Positions 1-11,405 of a stretch of DNA of 64,000 bases are shown here, piece after piece. This stretch comes from Pratylenchus scribneri (lineage: Eukaryota > Nematoda > Chromadorea > Rhabditida > Pratylenchidae). Each line of letters opens with the position of its first letter. The first letter of the stretch is position 1. The notes under the pieces were generated by a model. It searched no databases. It was not told the origin of the DNA and saw only the letters and a program-made list of their open reading frames with translations. The stretch spans positions 372,001 through 436,000 of the forward strand of contig JAQSEB010000164.1 of NCBI GenBank assembly GCA_030063045.1, in the 5' to 3' direction. A program made the translations under genes and the position numbers.

Positions 1-185
1 ATCCATTTTCATAGGATCAAATTTTAGTAGTATTATAGTTTTATTTTTACAAATGAAAACAAATAAAATTTAATTCTTCAAATTATGCTGTAATATTGAA
101 ATCTAGATTTTTAAATATATTTATAGTTTTTAGTCACCCAAAAAAATTTTGGCAATTTGTTTTAAAATTATTTTAATCAACAATA

Positions 186-1109
186 CAGGGTGCGAGAAAA
201 GTTCTGTCACACAAATTTTTCCTTATAAAATTTCGGATAATGAATGGAATTATTTCATATTTTGTTTAATTATATAACATTATAATTCTAATAAGAATTT
301 TTTAAAAAATTGTGAATTTAAAGTTTTTCTTTCGAGAGGCAGGCGAAAATATATGCCCACATCAAGGGGCAAATGTCCGCATGTAATTTTGTTGTATTTT
401 AGTTTTTATTTCGCTTTAAAAAGCAAATTAGAAAATTTTAAATATTTTTTCTGACATCTACGATGGAATGCTAATTATTCCGAAAAGTGGAAATCAAAAT
501 ATTAAAATATGATAAAGTTAGCATGGACGAACATTTTTCTGCCAAAAATGCAAAAATCAACTTCTGAAAAGACCAATTTTTACTTTTTTGTAATTGCATT
601 AGCCATTTGGGTTCTTTTGGACTAAATATTATTTTTCTATCTGTTTTTATGAGAAAAGCTAATTTTGAGATCAGCCATCCTATTTCTATATCATTTTTGA
701 GGGACACTTTTAGGTGGGATTTCGTGTTTTCCCCTGTCCGTACGATTTTTTAAACGTTTTTTAGTGCCACCTTTTTGTATTAAGAGTGGGGATCCTATTT
801 TAAAGTAAATTATAAAGCTATGATTTGGCTCAATTAATCCTAAAAATTTTAAAAATTTTTATTTTCCTTTTCTCGAGTTACAATCAAATGAATTTTACGT
901 AAAATTCGAAATTTTCAGGATAAAAATGAACTGTCCTTTTTTGAAAAAAAAATTCATTATGAAAAAAAATTAATTAAAGTTCTTTCTAGAGTAAAATAAA
1001 TGTAAAAAAGGCTGTAGAATATAATTCTAAAAAGAAAATTAATAAAATCTAAATAAGAAAGTATAAAAATTAAATTTAAAATGTGTGACAGAACTTTTCT
1101 CGTACCCTG
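186..1109. mobile_element. Non-autonomous mariner-like element with TA duplication
   Basis: The ends form terminal inverted repeats of about 28 bp (CAGGGTGCGAGAAAAGTTCT on the left; its near-complement ending CTCGTACCCTG on the right). A TA dinucleotide flanks each side (184-185 and 1110-1111), the Tc1/mariner signature. The interior is AT-rich and I find no transposase reading frame, so it is probably a deletion derivative mobilised in trans. Confidence 0.75.
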
Positions 1110-1732
1110 TAGATTAAAAATAAATTGGGGGACAATATTCTAGATAAAATTTTTATATTGAATATAATCTTTTCAAAAGAAATAAATTTCATCTCTGTAA
1201 TTGTCGTGTATCGCAAAAAGATGGATTTGGATACGACAAATTTTTAGAATATTGATATCGAATTTCTGATAATTAAAAATTTTTTCCATTTTTAAACTCA
1301 AAAAAAATTTTAATTGCGGAAAATAATAATGTAATATGTAAAATTTTATGAAATTAAATAAAAAAGTTAATATACAAAATTTTTTAATCGAATATTGAAA
1401 TGAATGAATGAATAGCTACTTTTCAAAATTATCAGCAATAATAAAAATTTTTCATTTTTTTACGCTTTTGCTGGTTCTGTATGGAAAATTTCAGCCAAAA
1501 ATTAGTCAAAAAATTGCCTCACAAGGGGAAGATTCAGCCAAAAATGACCTCGAAGTGAAAAATTTCTGCGATTCAATGAGACAGCAAAATAGTTAAGTTG
1601 CAATTTGGAACCGCAAAATGCGCATTTGAAACAATTTTTATGAAATTATTAGGAAAAGAGAAGTCAAAAACAACCTGCATGTAGCTTATTTCAAGTTATG
1701 AAATTCGCAATAAACGCATACACCCGGAGCCC

Positions 1733-1985
1733 TCAATGGACGAAATTCCCAATGGACGAAATTCTCAAAAGAAGAAATCCCCAAAAGACGAAATCCCCAA
1801 AAGACGAAATCCCCAAAAGACGAAATCCTCAAAAGACCAAATCCCCAAAAAGGGAAAATGGAACGAAATCCCCAAAAGACGAAATTCCCAAAAAGGGAAA
1901 ATGGTAAGAAATCCCCAAAGGAGAAGTTACGCCGAAGTCCCCAATGGACGAAATCTCTAAACTCCCAAAATGGGACGAAATCTCT
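1733..1985. repeat. 16-bp minisatellite
   Basis: A run of degenerate copies of CCCCAAAAGACGAAAT, 16 bp each. Because 16 is not a multiple of three, overlapping frames all look open with the same Pro-Lys-Asp-Glu-like pattern; none is a believable gene. The flanks from 1110 to 2240 hold no other recognisable gene. Confidence 0.8.
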
Positions 1986-2744
1986 AAATTTTAATTTTTT
2001 TTATATTAATAAAAAGCTGATTGAGCGGGATATAGACGGATATAGGGGGGTTAAGGAGGATTAAGGAAGGAATTAAGCCGGAATAAACCCGGAAATCGAT
2101 GGGAAATGGTCTGGATAGCCAGTGGAAGGACGGGTAAAATTATATTTTTCTGTAGTAACAGATTCCTTTTTTATTTGCAATTTTATTTAAAATATTATTA
2201 CTGAAAACTATTTATTTTTAATTATATGATATTTTTTGTTATTTATTTAAATTTTTGGAGTATTATAGTTTTATTTTTAATGAAAATGTAAATACAAGCC
2301 AATTTAGTTATATCTAATTTTTCTAAAATACTATTTTTATTTTTGTTTAAAATTTTTATTTTGATGTTTGAAAATGTATAAGTAAAATAGAATAAATAAT
2401 TTTTTTATATGTTGAATTTTTTATTTTTATAGAATTATATTTTCAAATCTATATTGGAGATGGTAAAAATCATTAAATAAACTCATTTAATTTCCGATAC
2501 CATCATCATTTATCAAGAAAATTTATATCGTTTCAATATTTATTCTTTCTCTATTCTCTGTTCCTGATCTGAAAATTAATAAATTTATTTTTTTAAATTT
2601 TTAAAGAATTTATTTTTGCTGATGAAAAAGAATTATAAGGAGAAATTTATGGAGATGGTGATAATGGAAGTGGATGAAAAGAAGCGCTGCTTTCTTTTTG
2701 ACCCAATGACTTATCTCAAAAATGAAACGAAAAAATGAAGCATT

Positions 2745-2995
2745 CTAATATCCAATATAAAACTATAAAAATATAAAATTGTTTTTAAAAATTCGCACAC
2801 ATTTTGTCAGAATTATAATTTTTATATTTAAAATTGTCTTGAATGGACGTTAATGTTTAAGTTATAATTATAAAACTATAAATATATAAATCCATAGAAA
2901 AAGGTTATAAATAAAATGTAGAAAAAAATAAATTTAATTCGTTAGTCTTTCTCATTTTAAAATAAATCCACTTTCAAATTTTTTAATATTCAGAA
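2745..2995 (+). promoter_or_regulatory. Promoter-like block of the astacin gene, displaced from its start codon
   Basis: This block aligns by eye with 11180-11390, directly upstream of the gene A start codon. Shared landmarks are two AAAACTATAAA TATA-like stretches, a 'gacgtaa/gacgttaa' segment and 'AAATAAATCCACTTTCAAAT'. In gene A this last piece sits about 45 bp before the ATG. Here it is followed by about 1.75 kb of GC-richer DNA before the astacin ATG at 4766. The promoter role is inferred from position and duplication. Confidence 0.5.
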
Positions 2996-3248
2996 AAAGA
3001 ACCAGCGGGGCAAGCCCGCTGGTTCTTAAGGGGTGACGGAAGGAATACGTGGGATGGTATAAAGAAAGCGCTATCGCGCTTTAAAAGATTCCTAGGACGG
3101 TTATATTTAATATTAGAATCCATTCCCCACATTTCTGATAAAAAATCAACTCGCGCAGAACCGGTTTAAAAATTTGAACCGGTTTAATTTTCAAATTAAA
3201 CCTCAAATTCGTGATCCCCATCATCGAAAACCCCTAAAAAAATTATTA

Positions 3249-3317
3249 GCCTTTGGTGGGATTCGAACCCGCGACCTCCGTCCCCATCCCTCCATCTTCA
3301 CCAATCGGCCATGAAGG
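3249..3317 (-). other. tRNA-like sequence with A and B boxes (tRNA relic or SINE head)
   Basis: On the minus strand there is an A-box match (TGGCCGATTGG) and a B-box match (GGTTCGAATCC), spaced about as in a tRNA gene and followed by a CCCACC-type T-stem. Only about four of seven acceptor pairs form and the anticodon arm does not fold cleanly. I therefore call a degenerate tRNA or a tRNA-derived SINE head rather than a functional tRNA. Confidence 0.45.
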
Positions 3318-3825
3318 AAAAAGTGCCGACATGGCCCCATTTGCCGGCTTCTAGAGCCCAGGGTTTTGAGTTTAGACCCCATAAACCATATATCATTCGA
3401 AAGCTGACATTCATGCGCAGTGCCATTTCTCCGGGCCCAAAACCCAAAAATCAAAAGGAAAAAAGTTTTACCTGAGCAAACTGAAAAAGTTCAATTTTTT
3501 AAACCGGTTTTGGGCTAATATCTCGAAACCGGTTGGGACTTTTGGAAAAAAAGTATTTATTTGATATGGGCCATGGAAATACGAAACTTTTAAAAAAAAG
3601 ACCTCGGAAAACGGCCGGCTAGAAAGCCGTATTTTTGAAAAAATTAACGAATTTCAAATTTTTTATATATATATATATAACTAGCCCCTGCGGGGCTCTC
3701 TTGCCTTGAGATATGTGGATCTATACTTGGGACACTTCGTTTTTGGAATCCCTGCGGGATTTCACTGAGTCTAGCCTTCTTTAGACTATTTGAGTGACTC
3801 GGAGGGAATTGATCTATTTTCGCAG

Positions 3826-4085
3826 GGGTTATCTCCATCTTCGCCCCTACGGGGCTCAGAGGGGTTATCTCCATCTTCGCCCCTTCGGGGCTCAGGGGGG
3901 TTATCTCCACCTTCGCCCCTTCGGGGCTCAGGGGGGTTATCTCCACCTTCGCCCCTTCGGGGCTCAGGGGGGGGGGGGGTAATCTCCACCTTCGCCCCTT
4001 CGGGGCTCAGAGGGGTTATCTCCATCTTCGCCCCTTCGGGGCTCAGGGGGGTTTGTTTCCATTTTCGCCCCTTCGGGGCTCAGGG
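3826..4085. repeat. 36-bp minisatellite with embedded palindrome
   Basis: About seven copies of a 36-bp unit (ttATCTCC positions at 3829, 3865, 3901, 3937 and on). Each carries the palindrome CGCCCCTTCGGGGC, so a transcript would form a row of hairpins. One unit has an expanded G run. The same palindrome recurs singly near 53450. Apparent open frames on both strands are repeat translations. Confidence 0.85.
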
Positions 4086-4765
4086 GGTGGCCTCCGGCGC
4101 CCTTTTCCCAACTTAATCCCATCATTTTTACCCTTAATCCCCCTTAATCCTGCTTAATCCCCCTATATCCGGCTATATCCCGCGCACCTACCGGGCCTCC
4201 GGCCCGGCCCACGTGCCTTCGACACGCTTCCCCTTCACTTCCGACCCATTTCCCGCCTTAATCCCACCATTTTGACCCTTAATCCCTCTTAATCCCCCTT
4301 TATCCGGCTTAATCTCGCGCACCTTTAGGTTTCGTGAAAAACCATTATCATATTCGTGATCCCCGACCTCGATTACCCCATAAACGACTATTTTTGTGAA
4401 AATTTTGAAAAATCCGCTCCGCGGTTTATACCGCGGTAACTCGCGCACCGCTACGCGGATTTCGAAAAAATTTTCATATTCGGGATCCCCGACCTCGATT
4501 ACCCGTTCCCCAGTGTTTATCTCGAAAAAAATTTTTTGAAAAGAGAAGGGTCCCCCCTATGGGTCGTAAAAATACCGTTTTTTGGCCATAACTCCGCGCG
4601 GAGTGAAAATTTTAAAAAAATAACATTTTTGCGCCATATCTACACAAGGTCAAGATATGGTTTGCACCAAACCGCTTGTCGATACGACCACTTTGAAGTC
4701 AGATATTTGAAATAATTCCCGCGTTTACCCACCTTATTTTCTAGTAATAATTTACAAAAAAAATA

Positions 4766-7700
4766 ATGACAAAAATTAAAACGGTCTTCATTTTTCTCGC
4801 TTTAATTTGTATTTATTTGGCAATAAGAACAATTGCTTCTGATATCACCAATAATGAATTCCATGAACGGATTCACAAAATATTGGTAAAAGGACAGAAT
4901 CAAATTAAAGGCGAAATTCAAACGTCAATAAGAAAACAACTCCATATCCCTAATGAAATTCAACAAGAAAAAGACTTGAATAAATGGCTAGGTGAAAAAG
5001 AAGAAATTACGGCGAATATGGAAAGAAGAAATTTAATTGGTAAGGGAGGAAGGAATATAAATGGATTATTGAAATTGGTAAATTTTTGGCAAAAAACTAA
5101 ATTTATTATAATATATTTATACAATGTATAATTACACAATAATGAAAAAAATCAGAGCTTTATTTTGAATTTTTTTATTTTTATTATTTGACCGAATCAA
5201 CCCAAGGTTTATTTTTCTATCAAATTTTTAAAAATTTTTGTGAAAATTAATTTAAATAATAATTCTTCATTTTTAAGAATAAAAGTAATTATATAATACA
5301 AATGAAATTTATAAATAATTAAATATTCTTATGTTCTTTATTCATCATTTCCAAATTAATCGAGGTATAAAATTAAAAAATTTCATATTTTTCAATTTTT
5401 AAAGATTTACAATTGCATCCTATTCGTCAAAAAAGACAAGCGTTTCATGCAAAGGCTAAACTTTGGCCACGCACCATTAATTATGAGATCAATTTTCGTG
5501 AGTTTTAAATATGGGATTAATTTTTAGACGTTTATATTAACAAAAAAAAAACAATAATTTATATCTTTTCCCATTCTTCATATTGTTTTTGCCCTTCCAT
5601 TTTTTTCAAGAAAAAAAAAAGAAAGTTTAAAAACCAATTTTAATTGGATTTTATAAAAAAGTCACATTAAAATTTAAAAAAAAATATCATAAATATTAAT
5701 TCAATTAAAATTTATGTTGGTTTTTTTTTCATGTTCAAATTTTATATATAAATTAATTTTTGTTTCATCCAAAATTATAAAAATTTAATTATTTCTATTA
5801 TTAAAATTACCTAGCTGAACTAGAAAGTGACATTCTGACCGCAATAAAATATTGGGAAGATAATAGTTGCTTGACTTTTCGTGAAGATGCAAGCGCCAAA
5901 GAACGAATACGCATTTCAGAAGGTCATAAAAACTTATCAATGGTAGGCCGGTTGAAAGGAAATATTTGCGAAGTGACCCTCATGAGCATTAATTCGGTAA
6001 TGATAAATATTTCATAGATCCAAGATATCGTAAATGTTCTTTTAACTCTCCATGGTGAATTATTTTACAACCTTTTCAAAATGTGCGGAATTATTAGAAA
6101 TGGGGAATTATTGGAGAGTAGGGAATTAAGAGAGCATTTACGGTAAAAATTACAGAATTTAATTTATCCACCATATTGATTCAGGAATTTCGTAGAATTT
6201 TACCCAGTTATTTATTAAATAAATTTATTAAAAAAGAATTCAATAGAAATACCATAGTTCCACTTTAAAAAGGGAAATATTTTTATTCATCGATTTTTGG
6301 GAAATACATTAAGTGGCAAAAAAACGAAAATGACGAAAATTATGACAATTTATCTTTATTAGAGACTCGCAAAACGTAAACCATTTGCCCAATTCATAAA
6401 TCTCGTCGATATGCCTCATTTGATAATAATTTGATAATTTTTTAATTTTATATGTACAAATAATGGAAAGTTCGTTTAAACGGTTTAATACCTTTAATTT
6501 TTGGTCAAATCGTGACAAATTAAAGATCGTTCAATCTATCTTGAAGAGATTTATCGATTGGGTAAAAATGTTTGAGATTCTAGGTTTACCCACTAAATCA
6601 CTTCAAACAATTATAATTTTTTAATCACATTAAAAAATTTATTGCCTTTTTCAATATTAATTTTTATTTTATAAGTGCAAATTTTTTAAAGGTTGGTGTA
6701 ATGATGCATGAAATTGGGCATGCTCTCGGCTTCACGCATAGTCACCAAAGGACGGACCGGGATGAATATTTGGAAGTGTATGAAAGTAAAATTAGTGAGG
6801 ATTGGAAAAAAGAATATATAATAAACCCTGATATTCGATTACACTCTGATGTACCATATGATCCGGCTTCAATTATGAGCTATGCTGGATAGTAAATCAT
6901 AATAATTTATATATTATGGACAATTTTTTGAAATTGGTCATTTCTGGAATTGTTCAGGCTTTTACTGAGCAATTTTTGAATCTCTTTTTCAAAATAATCA
7001 GTACTAGATTATCTTATTTTTTCAAATATTTTGGATTTTAGTTTCTTCAATATAAAATTAATTTTAAAAATATTTGTATTGTCTTTGTTTATTATAGAAT
7101 ATTTATTTTTAAAAAAGTTAAACAAATATAATTTCTATTATTTATTTTGTTAAAAATCCGGATTAAGAAATTAAAATGGTTATTTTATACTTGAAAGCTC
7201 TCTCAATCAATTTTGGAAAAAAATTCTTCATATATTTGGGAATTGAACACATTTGGGAAAATGGGCCATCAATCGATTTTCCCTTATTAGATGCTGACTA
7301 TTTTTTTAATAAAAGAAACTTGAATATTATTTTTATTTAAAGTTCAAATTTTTGTAGGTAAAAATTCCAGAGCTTTTTAAATATTAAATACAACGAAAAT
7401 AGAATAAGGATAAAAAGGGTAAATGGTTGTTTTATCGAATTTATAAACAAATCAGTGTGGCAAATGCTGAAAACTATCATGATAAATAATAAAAAATGGA
7501 GTCTGGATTCTTTTCACAATTCATTAAATAATTAAAAATTACTATTTCTATAGCATGGGTCGGCGTAAGGATCGCATTCAAGTGATGGTTACCAAGGATG
7601 CCAGATATAAACGAGCACTGGGCCAACGCATACATCCATCATTTTGTGACCTTCTATTGCTGAACATTTATTATGATTGTGAAGGTACTTTTAAAAAAAT

Positions 7701-10010
7701 TTTTAGTTTGTATTTTTTAAAATATATCCAATTTATTTTAAATTTTTTTATTCTGCAAAAATGCAATAAAATATTTTCAGATGTGTGTGAAAAATTCGAA
7801 ACAAAATGCCATTTGGGTGGTGGATTCCCAAATCCAAAGGATTGCACAAAATGTATTTGTCCCTCCGGATTTGGCGGAAATTCATGCAATAAGCCAGCCG
7901 GCACTTGTGGAAGTATACTTGAGGTAAATTATGTTGCGGCAAATATCGAAAAAATAATATTTAGATTGATTTAAATTCAAATTCTAAGCTTTATAGAAAT
8001 TTAATTAAGGTTCAATTCGATTCAGCAACGGTTTTATTAAAGTACCCTTCACACGTGAGGGCAAAGTACCCTAAAATTTAGACAAAACCGATCGATTTTG
8101 GTACCAATCGATCCCTCAGACCCTTGCGGTAGGCCCTTTCTTCCGGAATAATTTCGGTTTAGAACCTTACAGAAAAGTTACTGGCCAAAAACTGAATGAT
8201 TATTTAAAAGTTTTAATTTAACAAATTTAAACCTAAATTATGGAAAATTAAAATTACATATTTTAAAAATGCTTTAATTATGCTATTTTTTTATCACAAA
8301 TTAATTTTTTGGTCAGAAGAAATCAAAACAGGGAAATCAAAATCAATTGTAAAAATATGTATTTTTAGGCTACCACAGATATTAGATTATTTGCTGAATC
8401 AGTTGGAAACCATTATGAATATCATCCTCCGCCGAATTATCATCAAAGTACAATTGGAAGCCATGATCAATATTATCCTTCGCAATTTTATCATAATTAT
8501 CATCGACCTGCAAAAAGAATCAAAGGAATTTGGATGGGTGGAAATGCTCAATGTCATTGGCATATTCGTGCTAGATCCGGTCATAGCATAAAATTGACAG
8601 TGCATTCATTAACGGCAAGTTGTGATGAAACCTGTGATTATGGTTTTGCCGAGTTGAAAATCAAAAGAGATATGCGTCCAGCTGGCATTCGGTAAGCAAT
8701 CCTTTATCTCAAATCAATCAAAATTATCTCCTTTTTTATTCGTTACCATATTTGCAGACGAAACGATCTGGTACCGATAATGGCAAGATGCTGTGACATT
8801 GTTTATGGCATATTATTAAAACAGAAAATTAGTTATAAAATGGTATCAAATACATTGACCAATTGAATATTCACCGAGTTATGGCTAAAAAACCGTTGGT
8901 TTAATTAAAATTTTATTTTTATGTTTTTTTTGGCCATAATTCGGTGAATATTAACATTGGAAAATGTATTTGATATCATTTTGTAGCAAATTTTAAGCTT
9001 AATAATACGCCATAAATAATGCCACTACATCCTTGCAATTATCAGTACCAGTCCGTTTCTGCAAATGACGGATCTGAAAATGTCGGTTCGCCGAATTTTT
9101 ACCATTTTTATTTATAAGACGATTCCTAAATTGATAAATGATAAAAAATGTGGACTATTCTCAAATATCGCAAATGCCAAATAATTCTTTTTTTAAATTA
9201 AAATAATTAATTTTAATAGAAATAAAGAATAAAGTTTTAAATAAATTTTTGGAGATAAATTTTAAAGCAAAATTAAAATATTAACAAAAAAAAAATAAAA
9301 AAAATTACAAAGTGATTTGAAAAATAAAATATATTTTCAAAAATACAAAATGTTTTGGAAAATATAAATGCAAAATATTTGGAAAAAAAATATTTAGTGA
9401 AAAAAAAAACAAAATGTTTGGAAAAAAAACATAAAATATTTCGAAAGACAAAAACACAAAATATTTGGATAGACAAAAAATTAAAAAAAAACAATTATTA
9501 AACTAATTAATATTTAATTATAATAATAATTTATAATTAAATGAAAATTAAAATTAGCAATTGTTTTATTTATGAATCACCCATATTATCATCAATTAGA
9601 AATTTTTCGCCCCATTTTAATTTTTTTAAAAGAATTTGCTGTCAAGAAGATTTGGATTCAAATGGTCAAATGATTTTGGAAAGTGAAACCAACCTGATGG
9701 TAATTAGCATTTATGGCAATGTTCGTTTGGAATTCGATTATCATTCATTTGGTTGCAAAAATTAGATTTAAAAAATAAAATAATAATTTAAGGAAACGGA
9801 GATTCTTCGTCCTCCAGTATAAGATGGCCCGAAGATGAATCAAAATCAATTCGTTCATTAATGACAAAGTCAATTCGGACATCGCAGAAAGAACCAAAGT
9901 CAATTCGAGTGCAACATGTAGAATCAATTCGACCACAGAAAAAATCAGAATCAATTCGAACACAAGGAAAATTAAAGTCAATACGATCAAGACAGGGAGA
10001 AATAAAATGA
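4766..10010 (+). CDS. Secreted astacin metalloprotease with EGF, CUB and C-terminal SIR tail
   Basis: Modelled exons: 4766-5039, 5405-5497, 5815-5996, 6692-6891, 7554-7684, 7781-7923, 8369-8691, 9558-9751, 9793-10010; total 1758 nt (585 aa), all phases consistent. Order: signal peptide (1-25), propeptide ending in a furin-like RQKR near residue 98, astacin (M12A) domain, EGF-like region (294-341), CUB domain (342-513), then a tail with seven Ser-Ile-Arg motifs. Zinc motif HEIGHALGFTH near residue 188 has all three His ligands and the general-base Glu; the Met-turn reads SIMSYAG and keeps Met and Tyr. The Glu normally following the third His is Ser. This is the usual nematode NAS architecture except for the SIR tail. 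Likely a secreted endoprotease; substrate unknown. Exon 1 is duplicated as exon 1 of the next gene. Confidence 0.85.
8751..9066. mobile_element. Inverted-repeat element (MITE) in an astacin intron
   Basis: The two halves are near reverse complements: TTTGCAGACGAAACG and CTGGTACCGATAAT on the left are mirrored by ATTATCAGTACCAG and CGTTTCTGCAAAT on the right. It lies inside the 8692-9557 intron. Its left end contains TTTGCAG, which imitates a splice acceptor and could mislead gene prediction. Confidence 0.65.
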
Positions 10011-10319
10011 TTCCGACCACAGTAGTAAAAAACAAAATATATTGCAATGGTGAACAATTAAAATCAAATTGACCATTCATTCCTTTTTTAAGATATTACA
10101 TATTACTCCGTTTTATGAATTATTTTTTCATTAATCGTCGTTTCTTTCTCGTCGTTTTTCCTTTTTTATTTTTCATTCAAATTTAATTCCGTTTTAATTA
10201 TTCTGCTTTAATTATTTCATTTAAATATTATTGTTTTAATTATAATTTATTTCCACTTTCCATTAATTTGTTAAAAATAAAATTTTCTATTTATTGATAA
10301 AATATTTCAATTGTCATTA

Positions 10320-10620
10320 CAGTGCGAGTCCTTGTTTGCGCTGTTTTAATTCTTGCTTCGCGAGATTCCTATGCTTCAAACCCCTAATCCTAAACCCTAA
10401 CCCCTAACTAAGTAGTCTAAGCATTAAACTCTACGAGATTTGAACCGAAACCGTTTAAACCCCATTCGCGAACTAGCGGTTTGAGCATCTAAACCGAACT
10501 GATTAACCTCGAATTCGTGTTCCACGACATTGGATATCATTTATTTTATTAATTACATACTTTTAAACCACTTAAACGGTTTGGTCAAACAGGTCCACGC
10601 ACTCCCTTTTGGCGTATTTT
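10320..10620. repeat. Interspersed repeat shared with 27.5 kb and 50.5 kb
   Basis: Contains 'gcgagtcct..gttt', 'cttcgcgagattcctatgct' and an AACCC/CTAA-rich run that recur near 27530-27610 and 50540-50640. The remainder of the 10011-11150 spacer is AT-rich without a gene. Confidence 0.6.
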
Positions 10621-11149
10621 GGCCATAACTAAACTTATTTCATCCAAAATATTTATTATTCAAACAATTTTTATCATAAAAAATTTTTTAAAACATTTTT
10701 GCTAATATTTGAAACCGGTTTGCAATGGATATAATAATAATTTTTTGCTATTTGGAAAAATTAAATATTCTGCTTGATAATTTAAATAATTTACCTGGCA
10801 AATTAAATATTACTCAAAATTTATTATTAATATATTTTTAGAATTTAGTAATTTCAAAATAATGAATCAGAAAAATCAGAGCTTTATTTTGAATTATTAT
10901 ATTTTAATTTTGAAAAAAAAATTAATTTATAATTAAGCAAAATTTTTTCCGTTTTAAAAAAAATGAATTAATTTTTAATGAAAATAAGAGCGTATTTAAT
11001 ATTAATTTTTCTTAATAAATAGCATGATTATATTTTTACGAGATCAGAATAGAGACAGGAATTTTTAAAAAATTCTATATATAAAACTATAAAAAAAGAA
11101 TTTATTTTATGCGGATGAAACATACTGATTATTAAAATACAATAATATA

Positions 11150-11405
11150 TAAATGATATCAAAAATGAAATATTCTTATTATCATATAAAACTATGAAAA
11201 AATAAAATGGAAAAACATTTTGGCTGAATTATATTTTTGAATAGACGTAAATATTTAAGGCGTAATTATAAAACTATAAATATAGAAAATAATCCATTGA
11301 AAAGGCCGAAAATAAAATGGAGAATGAATGAATTTGGTATCATATTAGTTTTTTCATTTTTAAATAAATCCACTTTCAAATTTTTGTATAAATTTAACAA
11401 AAAAA
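11150..11405 (+). promoter_or_regulatory. Upstream region of gene A, copy of the astacin promoter block
   Basis: Contains three TATA-like AAAACTAT(A/G)AA elements and the 'AAATAAATCCACTTTCAAAT' block about 45 bp before the ATG. It matches 2745-2995 by eye and continues into a homologous first exon, so promoter and leader exon were duplicated together. Transcription start not determinable. Confidence 0.5.

Larger units (their letters stand above)
2996..4745. mobile_element. GC-richer insertion between promoter block and astacin start
   Basis: Comparison with the gene A upstream region suggests that everything between the shared 'CCACTTTCAAAT' block and the 'aaaaaaaatgac' around the start codon was inserted here. 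The segment is far richer in GC than its flanks. It contains a perfect 12-bp-stem hairpin (2999-3028), a tRNA-like Pol III promoter, a 36-bp palindromic minisatellite and several AACCGGTTT motifs. Clear terminal repeats and a target duplication were not found, so the element type is unknown. No credible gene is inside. Confidence 0.45.

Noticed and set aside
1408..1596. Small protein with a hydrophobic N-terminal segment
   Set aside because: A single short frame in AT-rich spacer with no supporting features.
1698..2064. Small Lys/Pro-rich proteins
   Set aside because: Frames through a 16-bp minisatellite; no start context, introns or homologues seen.
2997..3030. Rho-independent terminator
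   Set aside because: A perfect GC hairpin, but the genome is clearly eukaryotic and similar hairpins recur as repeats.
3249..3317. Functional tRNA gene
   Set aside because: A and B boxes are good but the acceptor stem and anticodon arm do not fold.
8280..8591. 103-residue protein overlapping the CUB exon
   Set aside because: It is a shifted frame of the astacin CUB exon, whose own frame fits the domain and the splice phases.
10380..10420. Telomeric repeat (CCCTAA-like run)
   Set aside because: Only a few degenerate units, and the same sequence is part of an interspersed repeat at 27.6 and 50.6 kb.
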